Assembly: GCA_945896935.1 (NCBI GenBank)
Contig: CAMDER010000003.1
Location: 1-30,457, forward strand
Source: Bifidobacterium breve
GTDB lineage: Bacteria; Actinomycetota; Acidimicrobiia; Acidimicrobiales; Ilumatobacteraceae
Direction of reading: 5' to 3'
DNA: 30,457 nt
The notes beneath the pieces are model-generated. The model did no database searches and had not been told where the DNA came from. It saw nothing but the letters and a program-made list of their open reading frames with translations. The stretch's first letter is position 1. Every line of letters starts with the position of its first letter. This document shows, one piece after another, positions 1-8,421 of the stretch. The translations under genes and the position numbers were made by a program.

Positions 1-8
1 TTTAACTT

Positions 9-650
9 CTATATTTCGACTGCGGTATGGGGAGCAACCATGGGAGTCCCCTTCAACAATGCGGCAATCTGACTTCCGTCAAGTTCGAGTTGATTCATCT
101 GTTCAATTGACCTTCGCCCGGAGAGACTACGCATGAGTTCATAGCGAGAAACTCCTGAATCGGATAGTTCTTGAGCTCGACCAGGTGCGATTGTGTCGAC
201 CATGTTCAGTAAATATCCCAAGGCGACGTCGACGGCTGCTGAATCTTGTGCACCGGCTCGTCCAACTGCATGGCGCAAATCGTGTTCGTGAGCGATGGCG
301 TCCATCACGAGTTGAGAATTAACGGGACTGGGGATGTGGGGTAATACAACATCAAATTCTGCTGCGGTTGTCAGAAAGATATCTGCGAGCTGGGAGAGCG
401 ATTCACCTTCATGGCGATCAACTTGAGCCTGTGTCCACGCTTCAGTCCCGACACCTTCCATACGTCCAGCCAAAATGTCTTCGGGTATACCGACAATATG
501 TGAGATCAAACTGCTGACTTCCCAATCTGGACAAAGTGGAACTGACAAAGACGCTTGAGATTCGGGGATCTCACGAACCAGACTCACAATTCGGCTACGA
601 AATTCAAGGTAGGCCTGCACCACTTCGGCATCAGGTAAAAGAAAAGTCAT
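9..650 (-). CDS. Maleylpyruvate isomerase / DinB-like mycothiol-dependent family protein
   Basis: This protein of about 213 residues resembles the actinobacterial family of mycothiol-dependent maleylpyruvate isomerase-like enzymes (four-helix DinB fold). Visible signs are the N-terminal 'CPDWEVSSLISHIVG' segment, which carries the first conserved His (about residue 51), and 'AHEHDLRHAVGR' (about 121-131), which supplies further His and Glu residues at the places where the family binds a divalent metal. Family members use mycothiol as a thiol cofactor or are of unknown substrate, so the exact reaction cannot be stated. I prefer the ATG at 650. A second in-frame ATG at 665 adds five residues but would overlap a small plus-strand ORF. 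The gene ends at base 9, so its downstream neighbours lie outside the window. Family assignment is fairly safe; function is inferred. Confidence 0.75.
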   Translation of the reverse strand: MTFLLPDAEVVQAYLEFRSRIVSLVREIPESQASLSVPLCPDWEVSSLISHIVGIPEDILAGRMEGVGTEAWTQAQVDRHEGESLSQLADIFLTTAAEFDVVLPHIPSPVNSQLVMDAIAHEHDLRHAVGRAGAQDSAAVDVALGYLLNMVDTIAPGRAQELSDSGVSRYELMRSLSGRRSIEQMNQLELDGSQIAALLKGTPMVAPHTAVEI

Positions 651-658
651 AGCGCAGT

Positions 659-799
659 ATGCCATGTCGTTTGCCAGTGATACGAAATCGGGATGCGTTT
701 GTTAAATACTGGCTGAGAGAAATCCGGTATCAAAACACTGCTGACGCATCTGAAATGATCGCCGATCAGTTTTGGGATGCTCTACAACAACTGAATTAG
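659..799 (+). CDS. Possible small protein, 46 residues
   Basis: An ATG-initiated frame of 47 codons fills the gap between the divergent isomerase-like gene and the GDT1 transporter. The predicted peptide is charged and looks protein-like, with a helical-looking stretch 'DAFVKYWLREIRYQ' and the C-terminal end 'DQFWDALQQLN'. I recognise no family. There is no convincing ribosome-binding site, and several codons that seem uncommon in the neighbours (AGA, ATA, CTA) occur. Its TAG stop overlaps the -10 box proposed for the transporter gene. It may be a real small protein, a decayed gene remnant, or chance. Confidence 0.3.
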   Translation: MPCRLPVIRNRDAFVKYWLREIRYQNTADASEMIADQFWDALQQLN

Positions 800-802
800 T
801 GT
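797..802 (+). promoter_or_regulatory. -10 box (TAGTGT) of a leaderless transporter mRNA
   Basis: TAGTGT lies exactly 7 nt before the ATG at 810, so transcription would begin at or next to the start codon. No Shine-Dalgarno sequence precedes that ATG, and no good -35 box is seen. The same spacing recurs before several other genes here. Confidence 0.45.
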
Positions 803-809
803 TCTTCAT

Positions 810-1376
810 ATGTTGTCGGCCTTCTTCTTGAGCTTCGGTGTTATTTTTGTGGCCGAACTTGGCGACAAGAGTCAGTTAATGGCCATGGCGTTTGCGGCGC
901 GTTATAAGGCCTTGCCAGTTCTTATTGGAATCTCAATTGCCACTGCGGTGACGCATGCAATGAGCGTTGCGCTTGGTGCTGTTGTCGGTTCACGTTTACC
1001 TACTGATGCAATTGCAATTATCGCCGGCATTGCGTTTTTGTTTTTCGCCGTGTGGACGTTGCGAGGTGATGAACTGAACGAAGAAGAAGCCGAAGCCGCG
1101 CAAAAGAACACTCGCAATGCGGTTGTCGCAGCAAGCATTGCATTCTTCTTGGCCGAGCTTGGCGACAAGACAATGTTGGCGACAATCACTTTGGCAACAA
1201 AAGAAGACGTATTTGGTACGTGGCTCGGTTCAACGCTCGGAATGGTCTCAGCAGATGCGCTTGCAATTTTAGTCGGCTACCACTTGGGTTCACGTTTGCC
1301 CGAGAAAACCATTCGTTACGGTGCCTCAACTCTTTTTGTGATTTTTGGAATTTTGTTGATTGTGCAAGGCGTGTAA
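810..1376 (+). CDS. GDT1/TMEM165 (UPF0016) family cation transporter
   Basis: This 188-residue integral membrane protein has the two-fold repeat typical of the UPF0016/GDT1 family. Each half carries the signature E-L-G-D-K-[ST]: residues 16-21 (ELGDKS) and 116-121 (ELGDKT). Each signature sits in a hydrophobic helix, and the halves are joined by an acidic loop of about 20 residues rich in Glu (around 87-100). Characterised family members exchange Ca2+ or Mn2+ for protons, and bacterial ones mostly export manganese; which ion this one moves cannot be read from sequence. Length is normal for a two-domain bacterial member. It is convergent with the HEAT-repeat gene, with only 18 bases between the stop codons. 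No frame damage is visible. Confidence 0.9.
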   Translation: MLSAFFLSFGVIFVAELGDKSQLMAMAFAARYKALPVLIGISIATAVTHAMSVALGAVVGSRLPTDAIAIIAGIAFLFFAVWTLRGDELNEEEAEAAQKNTRNAVVAASIAFFLAELGDKTMLATITLATKEDVFGTWLGSTLGMVSADALAILVGYHLGSRLPEKTIRYGASTLFVIFGILLIVQGV

Positions 1377-1394
1377 GCATTAATGAAAAGTGGG

Positions 1395-1997
1395 CTAACC
1401 GAGCAAGTCTTCGGCTGCCTGGCGCACTTGCCAGTCGCGATCTTCGAGAGCGACTTTGAGAGCCATTTCAACTTCTGGCGAATCAAATGGGGCGAGCGCA
1501 AGAACGGCTCGTCGACGAATAGCGGGTTTGTCTTGACACGCGTTCAAGATTGCGGGAAGACCAGATTCATCACCAATTGCACCTAATGCTGCAACTGCAG
1601 CCTCGCGAACCAACGCATCATCATGATGAAGGACAAGTCGAATTAACTCGTTCATGATTTCGACGCGGGCACTTTCATGTTCGCCGCAAGCCCACGCTGC
1701 CATCTCAATAACTTGTGATTCTTTGTCGTTGAGTAATGGAACTAAATCAAAAGTGTTCAAGGTCGCAGCGAGTTCGGCAACACGAATACGAACTTGAGGA
1801 TCAGTGTCACTGACAAAAGTCTGCAGCACCTCGTTGGTGAGTTGGTCGATTCGAGCGAGTGCTCCTAAGGCTGCCTCACGGATTGAACCATGTTCATGCG
1901 ACAGCGATTGTTGAATCAATTGTGAGTCGCCAGTGTGTCCAGCAATCACGATCGCTCGACGAAGTTCGGCGATTTCTGGGCTGTCGGAAGCACTCAC
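1395..1997 (-). CDS. HEAT-repeat protein
   Basis: This 200-residue soluble protein consists almost wholly of HEAT/PBS-lyase-type helical repeats. About six units are recognisable from the recurring pattern of Ala/Leu helices with 'VR/IR-x-AA-x-x-AL': near residues 34-50, 64-80, 90-105, 123-141, 150-163 and 184-200. Such repeats form a curved scaffold for binding other proteins. No catalytic motif is visible, so it is unlikely to be a true phycobilin lyase. The gene overlaps the upstream membrane-protein gene by 4 bases (stop and start share the overlap), so the two are probably translationally coupled and may act together. The partner and role are unknown. Confidence 0.8.
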   Translation of the reverse strand: MSASDSPEIAELRRAIVIAGHTGDSQLIQQSLSHEHGSIREAALGALARIDQLTNEVLQTFVSDTDPQVRIRVAELAATLNTFDLVPLLNDKESQVIEMAAWACGEHESARVEIMNELIRLVLHHDDALVREAAVAALGAIGDESGLPAILNACQDKPAIRRRAVLALAPFDSPEVEMALKVALEDRDWQVRQAAEDLLG

Positions 1998-2320
1998 AGT
2001 CGTGAAATGACATTCGTAACGAGGAACGACAGCACAGTGGCGATCACGATGGCGGCCACAATTCCACCGATCAATGCAATGGCGCCGAGACCAGTTGCAT
2101 CCAAAACTTTTCTCGCCACGGTTTCGCTGATTTCAGGTGCCGGTGCATTCAGTGGGTTTGACTGATCGAGCAGAGGTTGTGAGTTTTGCGCCAATTCAGA
2201 GTCGGTGCGTGGCGAAGTGGGCAAATTTCTGGCAGGCTTGCGCCACCCGATAACGAGCAGTGCCAACATGGCTAAGCCAGCGATGAGGCCAAGGCGGGTG
2301 GAGATTTCAGTGAGTGACAC
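1994..2320 (-). CDS. Small membrane protein with two predicted transmembrane helices
   Basis: This 108-residue protein is of no recognised family. It has an N-terminal hydrophobic helix (about residues 10-25), a polar Asn/Ser/Pro-rich loop, and a C-terminal hydrophobic helix (about 77-105), suggesting a hairpin in the membrane. It precedes and overlaps the HEAT-repeat gene by 4 bases, so it may anchor that protein to the membrane (inference). The assumed start is a GTG at 2320, which overlaps the divergent PDZ-protease start by 11 bases. A TACCTT box 10 nt upstream could serve as a -10. A start further in (ATG at 2269) would remove most of the first helix and is less likely. Confidence 0.6.
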   Translation of the reverse strand: MSLTEISTRLGLIAGLAMLALLVIGWRKPARNLPTSPRTDSELAQNSQPLLDQSNPLNAPAPEISETVARKVLDATGLGAIALIGGIVAAIVIATVLSFLVTNVISRL

Positions 2321-3461
2321 GCAGACAGAAAAGGTACTCGCCCCACAGGTGGTTGCGCCGTCGTTACGCGCTCAAGTTGTGGCGATTCCTTTTGTGACAG
2401 TCGCTTTTTTGCTCATCGTGACGATTCTCATTGCCATGGTTTGGCCGCTGCAAAGATATGAAACTGCCCCGGGGCGAGCGACCTTGGTGGGTTCGAGGCT
2501 CAGCATTGATGGTTCCCAAGTTGTGGTGTATCGGCCCGAGCGCGGAGTTCGTTTTGTGACTGCGCTTGGGACTCAATTGAATCCGTTGCAGGCATTTATG
2601 GGCTGGGCTGACCCATTTGTGAACGTTTTGACCTGTGAAGAACGTTTTGGTGATTGCAATCCAATTCAAAGCCGCGAAGTGCAGTTGGGGGCGATGGCTA
2701 ATGCCAAAGAAATAGCCGTATATATCGCGTTGTCGTATCTTGGTTTTGCTGCGACCTTCCAAGAAGGTCCTGCTCAAGTGGCAGGTTTTGACGCGTCCGT
2801 ATGTCCCGATGATGCTCCTCAACAAAGAGCATGCAAGGTACTTGCGGTGGGTGACGTCATTACATCGATTGATATCGGCGACGGGCCAATTGAGGTCTCT
2901 GTCATTACAACGTTGTCTGAAGTACTGAAAAACGCCAAATCTGGAGATATTGCGATTCTCGAGGTGATCCCGCTCACTAGCGATGGACCAGGGACTCTGA
3001 AAAGCGTTGAAGTTGAGCTGCTTCAGAGTCCAGACGATGCCACGCGAACTTTGATTGGGTTTAGCGCTCGAGACACTCGAACGGTGCAATTGCCGTTCAC
3101 TGTCAACTTTGAAACCGACGAGATCGGTGGACCATCAGCGGGTTTGTCCTTCACCTTGGCGCTGATTGACAATTTGACGCAAGGCGAACTCGTTCCGCCT
3201 CAAGGGGTCGCAGTGACTGGGACCATTGAAGATGATGGGACTGTCGGGGCAATTGGTGCCTTGGTCCAGAAGTCGATCGCTGTCAAAAAATCAGGTGTCA
3301 AATACTTCTTAGTGCCAACAGCTCAAGGCCCAGACGACATCGCGGCGGCCCAAGCGGCGGTTGGGGCCGCCGTCAAAATCCTTCCCGTTGCCACCCTGGA
3401 CGAAGCTTTGACAACTCTCATCGAGATCGGTGGGGATCAGGTCATCGCGCCGGTCAAGTAA
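2310..3461 (+). CDS. PDZ-domain Lon-like (S16) membrane serine protease
   Basis: This protein of about 383 residues has one N-terminal transmembrane helix (near residues 25-50), a middle region with a PDZ-like segment (around 165-235) and a C-terminal Lon-type proteolytic domain. The Lon serine sits in 'GGPSAGLSF' at about residue 276, and the dyad lysine in 'ALVQKSIAVKKSG' at about residue 321. That spacing of roughly 45 residues matches the Ser-Lys dyad of Lon. It lacks an ATPase domain, as in the YlbL/Rv3194c-type proteins. I choose the GTG at 2310 because GGTGGAG sits about 7 bases before it; the longer open frame from 2205 is mostly antisense to the membrane-protein gene. Substrates are unknown. 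In M. tuberculosis (from memory) a homologue neighbours a UPF0182 gene, as here. Confidence 0.85.
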   Translation: MSDTQTEKVLAPQVVAPSLRAQVVAIPFVTVAFLLIVTILIAMVWPLQRYETAPGRATLVGSRLSIDGSQVVVYRPERGVRFVTALGTQLNPLQAFMGWADPFVNVLTCEERFGDCNPIQSREVQLGAMANAKEIAVYIALSYLGFAATFQEGPAQVAGFDASVCPDDAPQQRACKVLAVGDVITSIDIGDGPIEVSVITTLSEVLKNAKSGDIAILEVIPLTSDGPGTLKSVEVELLQSPDDATRTLIGFSARDTRTVQLPFTVNFETDEIGGPSAGLSFTLALIDNLTQGELVPPQGVAVTGTIEDDGTVGAIGALVQKSIAVKKSGVKYFLVPTAQGPDDIAAAQAAVGAAVKILPVATLDEALTTLIEIGGDQVIAPVK

Positions 3462-3508
3462 GGGTGAAGTGACAAGGAATTTGGGCAAAAGCCCTGATTG
3501 CCACCCTT
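3460..3508 (+). terminator. Nested hairpin after the PDZ-protease gene
   Basis: A 7-bp outer stem (AAGGGTG with CACCCTT) encloses an inner GGGC-AAAA-GCCC hairpin, beginning at the last base of the stop codon. No T-run follows, so it may be a weak terminator or an RNA-stabilising structure between the protease and the DivIVA-domain gene. Confidence 0.35.
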
Positions 3509-3525
3509 AATCCACCGATATTTCG

Positions 3526-3531
3526 TAATCT
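3526..3531 (+). promoter_or_regulatory. -10 box (TAATCT) of the leaderless DivIVA-domain gene
   Basis: TAATCT lies 7 nt before the ATG at 3539. No Shine-Dalgarno sequence is present, so the mRNA probably begins at the start codon. No clear -35 box is visible. Confidence 0.5.
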
Positions 3532-3538
3532 CTTCTGA

Positions 3539-5434
3539 ATGGCTATCTCTTTTTCGCGACCCGACCCCTCGTCGCCGACCGCCGTCGCCGGCGCCACCTT
3601 CCCTTCTTCTCGTCGTGGTTTTGACCAGAACGAGGTCCGTGACTTTTTGCGGATGGTTTCGGCTGAAATCTCACGCCAGCAAGAACGCATCACTTTCCTC
3701 GAGCGTGAGCTACTGAATTCTCAGCAGGCCGGATCTGCCCCGCAGATTGAGGTCAACGAAGAAACGATTACCGAACTCCTTGGCGAAGAGACTGCCCGCA
3801 TTGTGCAAGCTGCTCGTGAGGCTGCGGGCAAGATCAAGGTTCGTTCTGAAGAAACTGCGACGCGACTCGTTCGTGAAGCCACCGATGAAGCAGCCCGCGT
3901 TCGCGAAGATGCCGAACTTGAGGCGGCCCGAGTCCGCCAAGATGCGGCATCTGATGCTGAAGCCGAAATCTTGATGGCCAAGCAACAAGGTCGCGACATG
4001 GTGAATGAAGCTCGTGCTTATCGCGAACGAGTTCTTGCTGATGTTGCGCGGCGTCGCGAATTAGCTCGTGAGCAAATTGAAGATTTGATGCACGGTCGTG
4101 ATCGCATCGTTCAAGTGTTTGACCGCGCCCGTATTGCAACCGAAGATGTGTTGCGCGAACTAGATGATGTTGCCGAAGAACCAAGTGAATTCGTTAATTT
4201 GGCGCCAACAACTGGACCGATTCCGATCATTGTTCAAGCCGATGAAATTGAAGCTCGCGAGGCAATGCGACCTGCGGTTTCGTCTGCTCCAGTCTTTGCC
4301 CCATACGACCAAGATGAAGATGTTGCGGTCATGGCCGAAGAAGTCGTCATTGATCGTTCTGCGTTGATTGAAGACGTTGTCGTTATTGAAAAGCCTGTTG
4401 TTGAAGACGAAACTCCGATCGCTCCTGTGGTTGAACTTGTTGTCGAAGCACCGGTGTCAAACGTGGTTTCGCTTTTCGCCCGCCAAGAAGTGCAAGTCGT
4501 TGACACGGATGATGAAGATCTTGATGACGGAGATGATGTCAATGATCCGCCACTTGTGATTGTTGAACCCAGGGCAAGGGTCGCCGTTCCGCCAGCCGAT
4601 GATATTTTCGCTAAGTTGCGTCGTTCCGGAGCGGATTCGGTTGCCAAAGAAGTTGCATCAACTCAAGTCAAAAAGGCTGAGCCGAAAAAAAAGACCACTG
4701 AAAAAGTCGTTGGAAAGACGGCTGAAAAGGTCGTTGAACCAGTCGTTGAAAAGACGGTTGAAGAAATCGCAGCTCCAACGCCTTTTGAACTTCGCGATGA
4801 GGCTCTCGCCCCAGTTATTGCCGCAATGTCGCGTCGATTAAAGCGAATACTCGCTGATGAGCAAAATGAAGTTCTTGATATTTTGCGCGGAAAGCTTCCA
4901 GTGAAAACTCTTGATGCCATTGTTGGACCGAAAGTTGATCACTCGGCGCGCCTGATTGAGGCGCTTGAAGCCTCATTAAAGGCCGCTGCTTCGGCTGGCG
5001 CTCAGTCTTTGAGCGACGCATCGGACAAAGAAGTTCAAAAAATGGTTGCGACACAAATGGCGTCGATTAATGAGTACGTCATTGCAACGGTGGTCGTACC
5101 TTTGCGTGAACGTTTGAGTCGAAGCATTTCTCAGGCTTCGGGCGACAATGCCGAACTCACGTCGCTCGTGCGATTGGTGTATCGCGAGTGGAAAAATCAG
5201 CATGTTGATAACCAAGTTGACAATATTGCCCAGACCTCATTTGGGCGAGGTGCTTTTGCTGCGTTAACACCAGGTGAGAAAATTTGTTGGAAGGTTGATC
5301 CCAACGGACCAGCCTGTGCTGACGCTGAAGATAATTCGCTTGCGGGATTTGTCGGTGCAGGTGAGGCTTTCCCCACGGGTCACACCCTCGCGCCAGCCCA
5401 TGCTGGCTGCCGCTGTGCGCTTGTTCAGCAATAG
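3539..5434 (+). CDS. DivIVA-domain coiled-coil protein with MuF-like Cys/His C-terminus
   Basis: This 631-residue protein has several parts. Residues 15-60 resemble the DivIVA N-terminal region ('RRGFDQNEVRDFLRMVSAEI'), which binds curved membrane or scaffolds polar and septal complexes. Residues 50-210 form a long, highly charged coiled coil. Residues 220-370 are acidic and Val/Glu/Pro-rich, probably disordered, followed by a Lys-rich stretch (about 375-415). From about 425 a helical domain leads to a final block with Cys583, Cys593, Asp598, His615, His621 and the ending 'PAHAGCRCAL' (Cys624, Cys626). That block resembles the C-terminus of phage MuF/head-morphogenesis proteins, which I do not know as a normal partner of DivIVA. 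The role is unknown; it could be a cell-pole or septum scaffold with a metal-binding or processing tail. The start is supported by the leaderless box at 3526. Confidence 0.8.
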   Translation: MAISFSRPDPSSPTAVAGATFPSSRRGFDQNEVRDFLRMVSAEISRQQERITFLERELLNSQQAGSAPQIEVNEETITELLGEETARIVQAAREAAGKIKVRSEETATRLVREATDEAARVREDAELEAARVRQDAASDAEAEILMAKQQGRDMVNEARAYRERVLADVARRRELAREQIEDLMHGRDRIVQVFDRARIATEDVLRELDDVAEEPSEFVNLAPTTGPIPIIVQADEIEAREAMRPAVSSAPVFAPYDQDEDVAVMAEEVVIDRSALIEDVVVIEKPVVEDETPIAPVVELVVEAPVSNVVSLFARQEVQVVDTDDEDLDDGDDVNDPPLVIVEPRARVAVPPADDIFAKLRRSGADSVAKEVASTQVKKAEPKKKTTEKVVGKTAEKVVEPVVEKTVEEIAAPTPFELRDEALAPVIAAMSRRLKRILADEQNEVLDILRGKLPVKTLDAIVGPKVDHSARLIEALEASLKAAASAGAQSLSDASDKEVQKMVATQMASINEYVIATVVVPLRERLSRSISQASGDNAELTSLVRLVYREWKNQHVDNQVDNIAQTSFGRGAFAALTPGEKICWKVDPNGPACADAEDNSLAGFVGAGEAFPTGHTLAPAHAGCRCALVQQ

Positions 5435-5437
5435 AAC

Positions 5438-5443
5438 TAGTCT
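5438..5443 (+). promoter_or_regulatory. Possible -10 box (TAGTCT) before the UPF0182 gene
   Basis: TAGTCT lies 6 nt before the GTG at 5450, in the 15-base gap after the DivIVA-domain gene. The UPF0182 gene lacks a Shine-Dalgarno sequence, so a separate leaderless transcript is possible in addition to read-through. Confidence 0.35.
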
Positions 5444-5449
5444 TTCCGT

Positions 5450-8404
5450 GTGAAACCTTCTTCGGACTTACCTCGTAGCCCGCGTCGCCCCAGAAACCCC
5501 AATCAGCCCGCATGGATGTCAAAGGGTCGGATTGCACTTTTTGTCGTTGCCGCGGTTGTCCTCGTTCTCTTTTTGTCGGCACGCACTCTCGCCAACTTCT
5601 ACGTCGACTTGTTGTGGTTTCGGTCTGTTGAGCGTGGCAACGTCTTTTGGACCGGAATCAAGACCAAGATTTTTCTGGGGGCGATCTTCAGCGTTGGCTT
5701 CGCCATTGTTTCCTTTATTAGCTTGACCCTCGCCGAACGTCTGTCTCCGAAAGAACTTCCAACCGGACCCGAGCGTGAAGTGGTTGAGCGATTCAAGATG
5801 ATCGTTGGACGGCGTACCCGCTTATTGCGAATCGCAATTTCAGTTTTATTTGGTTTGTTGGTTGGCTTGCCCGCAATGGCGCAATGGCAGGACTGGTTGC
5901 TTTTTAAGAATTCGCAATCGTTCGGAATCAATGATCCGTTGTATGGCGTTGACGTTGGGTTCTATGTATTCAGACTTCCGTTTTTGACATTCATGGTCGA
6001 CTGGGCATTCGCTGCTGCCGTAATGATCACGCTTCTCACTGTTGTGATGCATTTTTTGAATGGTTCCGTTCGCGTGCAAACGGCTGGCGACCGAATCTCT
6101 AAAGGGGCGCGGATTCATCTCAGTGTCCTCTTCTCGATCATCGCTGTCATTAAGGCCGCTGATTATTGGTTGCAGCGTTTCGAATTAACCGTTTCAGGCC
6201 GAGGCGTTGTTCAAGGAGCTACTTACACCGATGTGAACGCGCAACTTCCGGCGATCAACTTATTGATCTTGGTGAGCTTGCTTGTGGCAGTTCTCTTTTT
6301 GTCGGGCATTCGATTTGGCGGTTGGCGATTACCACTGTTGTCGATGGCACTTTGGGTGGTCGTGGCCATAGTTGCCGGAACTGTTTATCCAGCAGTGATT
6401 CAACGTTTCGTCGTTCAGCCAAATGTGACAACACGCGAATATGCCTATATCGGTCGAAATGTCACCGCAACGCGCGTTGCCATGGGAATTGACAAAGTTG
6501 AAACGATTTCTTTGACATCAGGGACAGTGACTGATGCGGAAGTCGCTCAGGATCCCGCTCCTTTGGCTGACTCACGTTTACTTGACGTATCAGAAATGAA
6601 AGATCGCTACTCGCTTGACCAAGGACTTTTTGCGTTCTATGCGATTAACGATCTTGACGTTGATCGCTATGACGTCGCCGGCCGTTCGCAGCAGACGATG
6701 GTTGCCGCTCGCGAACTCAACCCAGACGGTATTCCAAACAAAACTTGGGTATCCAAGCATTTGATCTATACCCACGGTTGTGGTGTTGTTGCGGCAAGTG
6801 CCTCGCAAATTACTTCTGACGGTCGCCCGATTTACCAGGAGATCGCTACTGAAAAACCGCAGTTGTATGTGGGAACACAACAGCCCGGTTACGCAATTGT
6901 CAATACGAAACAAGTTGAACAAGCGTGTCCGGATACAGATGCGTCCCCCTATGAAGGTTCAGGTGGAATCGTTCTTGATTCGGCGACAAAGAAACTTGCT
7001 TACGCAATTCACTTTGGTGAATTCAACTTGTTCGGTTCAAGTTTGATTACCAAAGAATCTCGCCTCATTGATGTTCGAGATGTGAGTGACAGAGTTTCAA
7101 AGGTTGCACCTTTCTTGCACCTTGATGCCGATCCGTACCCTGTTGTTGACGGCGGAAAAGTTCTCTGGGTCATTGATGCGTTCACGACCACATCCCGTTA
7201 CCCGTATGCACAAGAAGCCAATACCGACAACCTCACTGCAGGCTCGGGCCTGAAGCACAATTTTAATTATGTACGCAACAGTGTGAAGGCCGTTGTTAAT
7301 GCCTATGACGGCTCAGTGGTTTTATACGTCGTTGATCCAACCGACCCAATTGTGCGAGCATGGTCAAAAGCCTTCCCCGGACTCTTTACGTCAGCCGATC
7401 AAGTTCCAGCGACATTGCGGGAACACTTCCGTTATCCCGAAGATCTTTTCCGAGTGCAGACGAATCTTTATGGTCGTTATCAGTTCACCGACACCGATGC
7501 ATTCTTCAATCGTGACTCAGCATGGAGCGTCGCCCAAGCGGCTCAACGTCAGCCAGAAGTTGCAGTGACGGCTGCTGGTGACGTCAGTGCAGCGACAGGT
7601 GCAACATCACAAGCAGACACCGGCAACGTGGCCGATGCAAATGTGGCGCGTTTCGAGCCGTATTACACCTTGTTCCATTCGCCCGACACGGTCGGGTCAA
7701 CTGTTGCGCCGACCTTTTCATTGATTCGCCCGTTTGTTCCGTTCTCATCAGATGACACGCGAAAAGAACTGCGTGCGTTCATGGTGGTTTCAAGTGATCC
7801 TGAAACATATGGCCAACTCAAGGTTTACAAGTATGACGGCACTCTGCCGGCAGGACCGGCAACGGTGTCCGCCGAACTGAGTAGTAACCCAAGTATTTCG
7901 CCGGTCATCACGTTGCTGAACCAACAGGGCTCACGAGTCATTCTTGGTCAACTGCAGGTTGTTCCGATTGGCCAAGGCTTGATTTGGGTTCAGCCGTTGT
8001 ATGTGCGACCTGATGAGACTGGTTCAAAGCAAGTGTTCGTGCGACGAGTATTGGCATGGTACGACGGCGAAGCAGTCATCGGCGACACTTTGACCGAAGC
8101 GATCAATCGCCTTTTCCCGAAAGCCAAAGTCAACCTCGGTGAAGTTGTGGGTGACTCTGATTCAAACATTGACACCGACACTGAAACTGATACTGGTTCC
8201 GGAACGGATACCGGCACTGATCCAGGTACCACGACAGGAACCGATACCGCAACGACTGATCCAGTTGTGTTGCTTGAAGAGGCGCAGACATTGTTTGACG
8301 AAGCCGATGTTGCCTTACGCGATGGTGACCTAGGTACTTATCAGAGCAAGGTCGACGAGGCCCAGGCGTTAATTGCCAAGGCTTTATCTCAACTGAGCGC
8401 CTAG
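5450..8404 (+). CDS. UPF0182 (COG1615) large membrane protein
   Basis: This 984-residue protein belongs to the uncharacterised UPF0182 family. The first third holds about seven hydrophobic helices (starting near residues 25, 65, 122, 165, 220, 260 and 290). A large, probably extracytoplasmic region follows, with family-like segments such as 'YTHGCGVV' and 'HFRYPEDLFRVQ'. Near residues 900-935 is a low-complexity Asp/Thr/Gly linker, then a C-terminal helical tail of about 40 residues ('LLEEAQTLFDEADVALRDGD'). Length is normal for the family. Its function is not known. It follows the DivIVA-domain gene by 15 bases. The start is a GTG; the first 20 residues are Pro/Arg/Ser-rich and likely cytoplasmic. 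Confidence 0.92.
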   Translation: MKPSSDLPRSPRRPRNPNQPAWMSKGRIALFVVAAVVLVLFLSARTLANFYVDLLWFRSVERGNVFWTGIKTKIFLGAIFSVGFAIVSFISLTLAERLSPKELPTGPEREVVERFKMIVGRRTRLLRIAISVLFGLLVGLPAMAQWQDWLLFKNSQSFGINDPLYGVDVGFYVFRLPFLTFMVDWAFAAAVMITLLTVVMHFLNGSVRVQTAGDRISKGARIHLSVLFSIIAVIKAADYWLQRFELTVSGRGVVQGATYTDVNAQLPAINLLILVSLLVAVLFLSGIRFGGWRLPLLSMALWVVVAIVAGTVYPAVIQRFVVQPNVTTREYAYIGRNVTATRVAMGIDKVETISLTSGTVTDAEVAQDPAPLADSRLLDVSEMKDRYSLDQGLFAFYAINDLDVDRYDVAGRSQQTMVAARELNPDGIPNKTWVSKHLIYTHGCGVVAASASQITSDGRPIYQEIATEKPQLYVGTQQPGYAIVNTKQVEQACPDTDASPYEGSGGIVLDSATKKLAYAIHFGEFNLFGSSLITKESRLIDVRDVSDRVSKVAPFLHLDADPYPVVDGGKVLWVIDAFTTTSRYPYAQEANTDNLTAGSGLKHNFNYVRNSVKAVVNAYDGSVVLYVVDPTDPIVRAWSKAFPGLFTSADQVPATLREHFRYPEDLFRVQTNLYGRYQFTDTDAFFNRDSAWSVAQAAQRQPEVAVTAAGDVSAATGATSQADTGNVADANVARFEPYYTLFHSPDTVGSTVAPTFSLIRPFVPFSSDDTRKELRAFMVVSSDPETYGQLKVYKYDGTLPAGPATVSAELSSNPSISPVITLLNQQGSRVILGQLQVVPIGQGLIWVQPLYVRPDETGSKQVFVRRVLAWYDGEAVIGDTLTEAINRLFPKAKVNLGEVVGDSDSNIDTDTETDTGSGTDTGTDPGTTTGTDTATTDPVVLLEEAQTLFDEADVALRDGDLGTYQSKVDEAQALIAKALSQLSA

Positions 8405-8421
8405 AACTCAAAGTAGTGACG

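Noticed and set aside
2205..2309. N-terminal extension of the PDZ-protease frame
   Set aside because: It is antisense to the small membrane-protein gene and not protease-like. A ribosome site points to 2310.
2364..3089. Minus-strand ORF of 241 residues opposite the PDZ protease
   Set aside because: Composition is atypical (rich in Arg, His, Ser), no motif is present, and the plus-strand frame has clear Lon and PDZ-like features.
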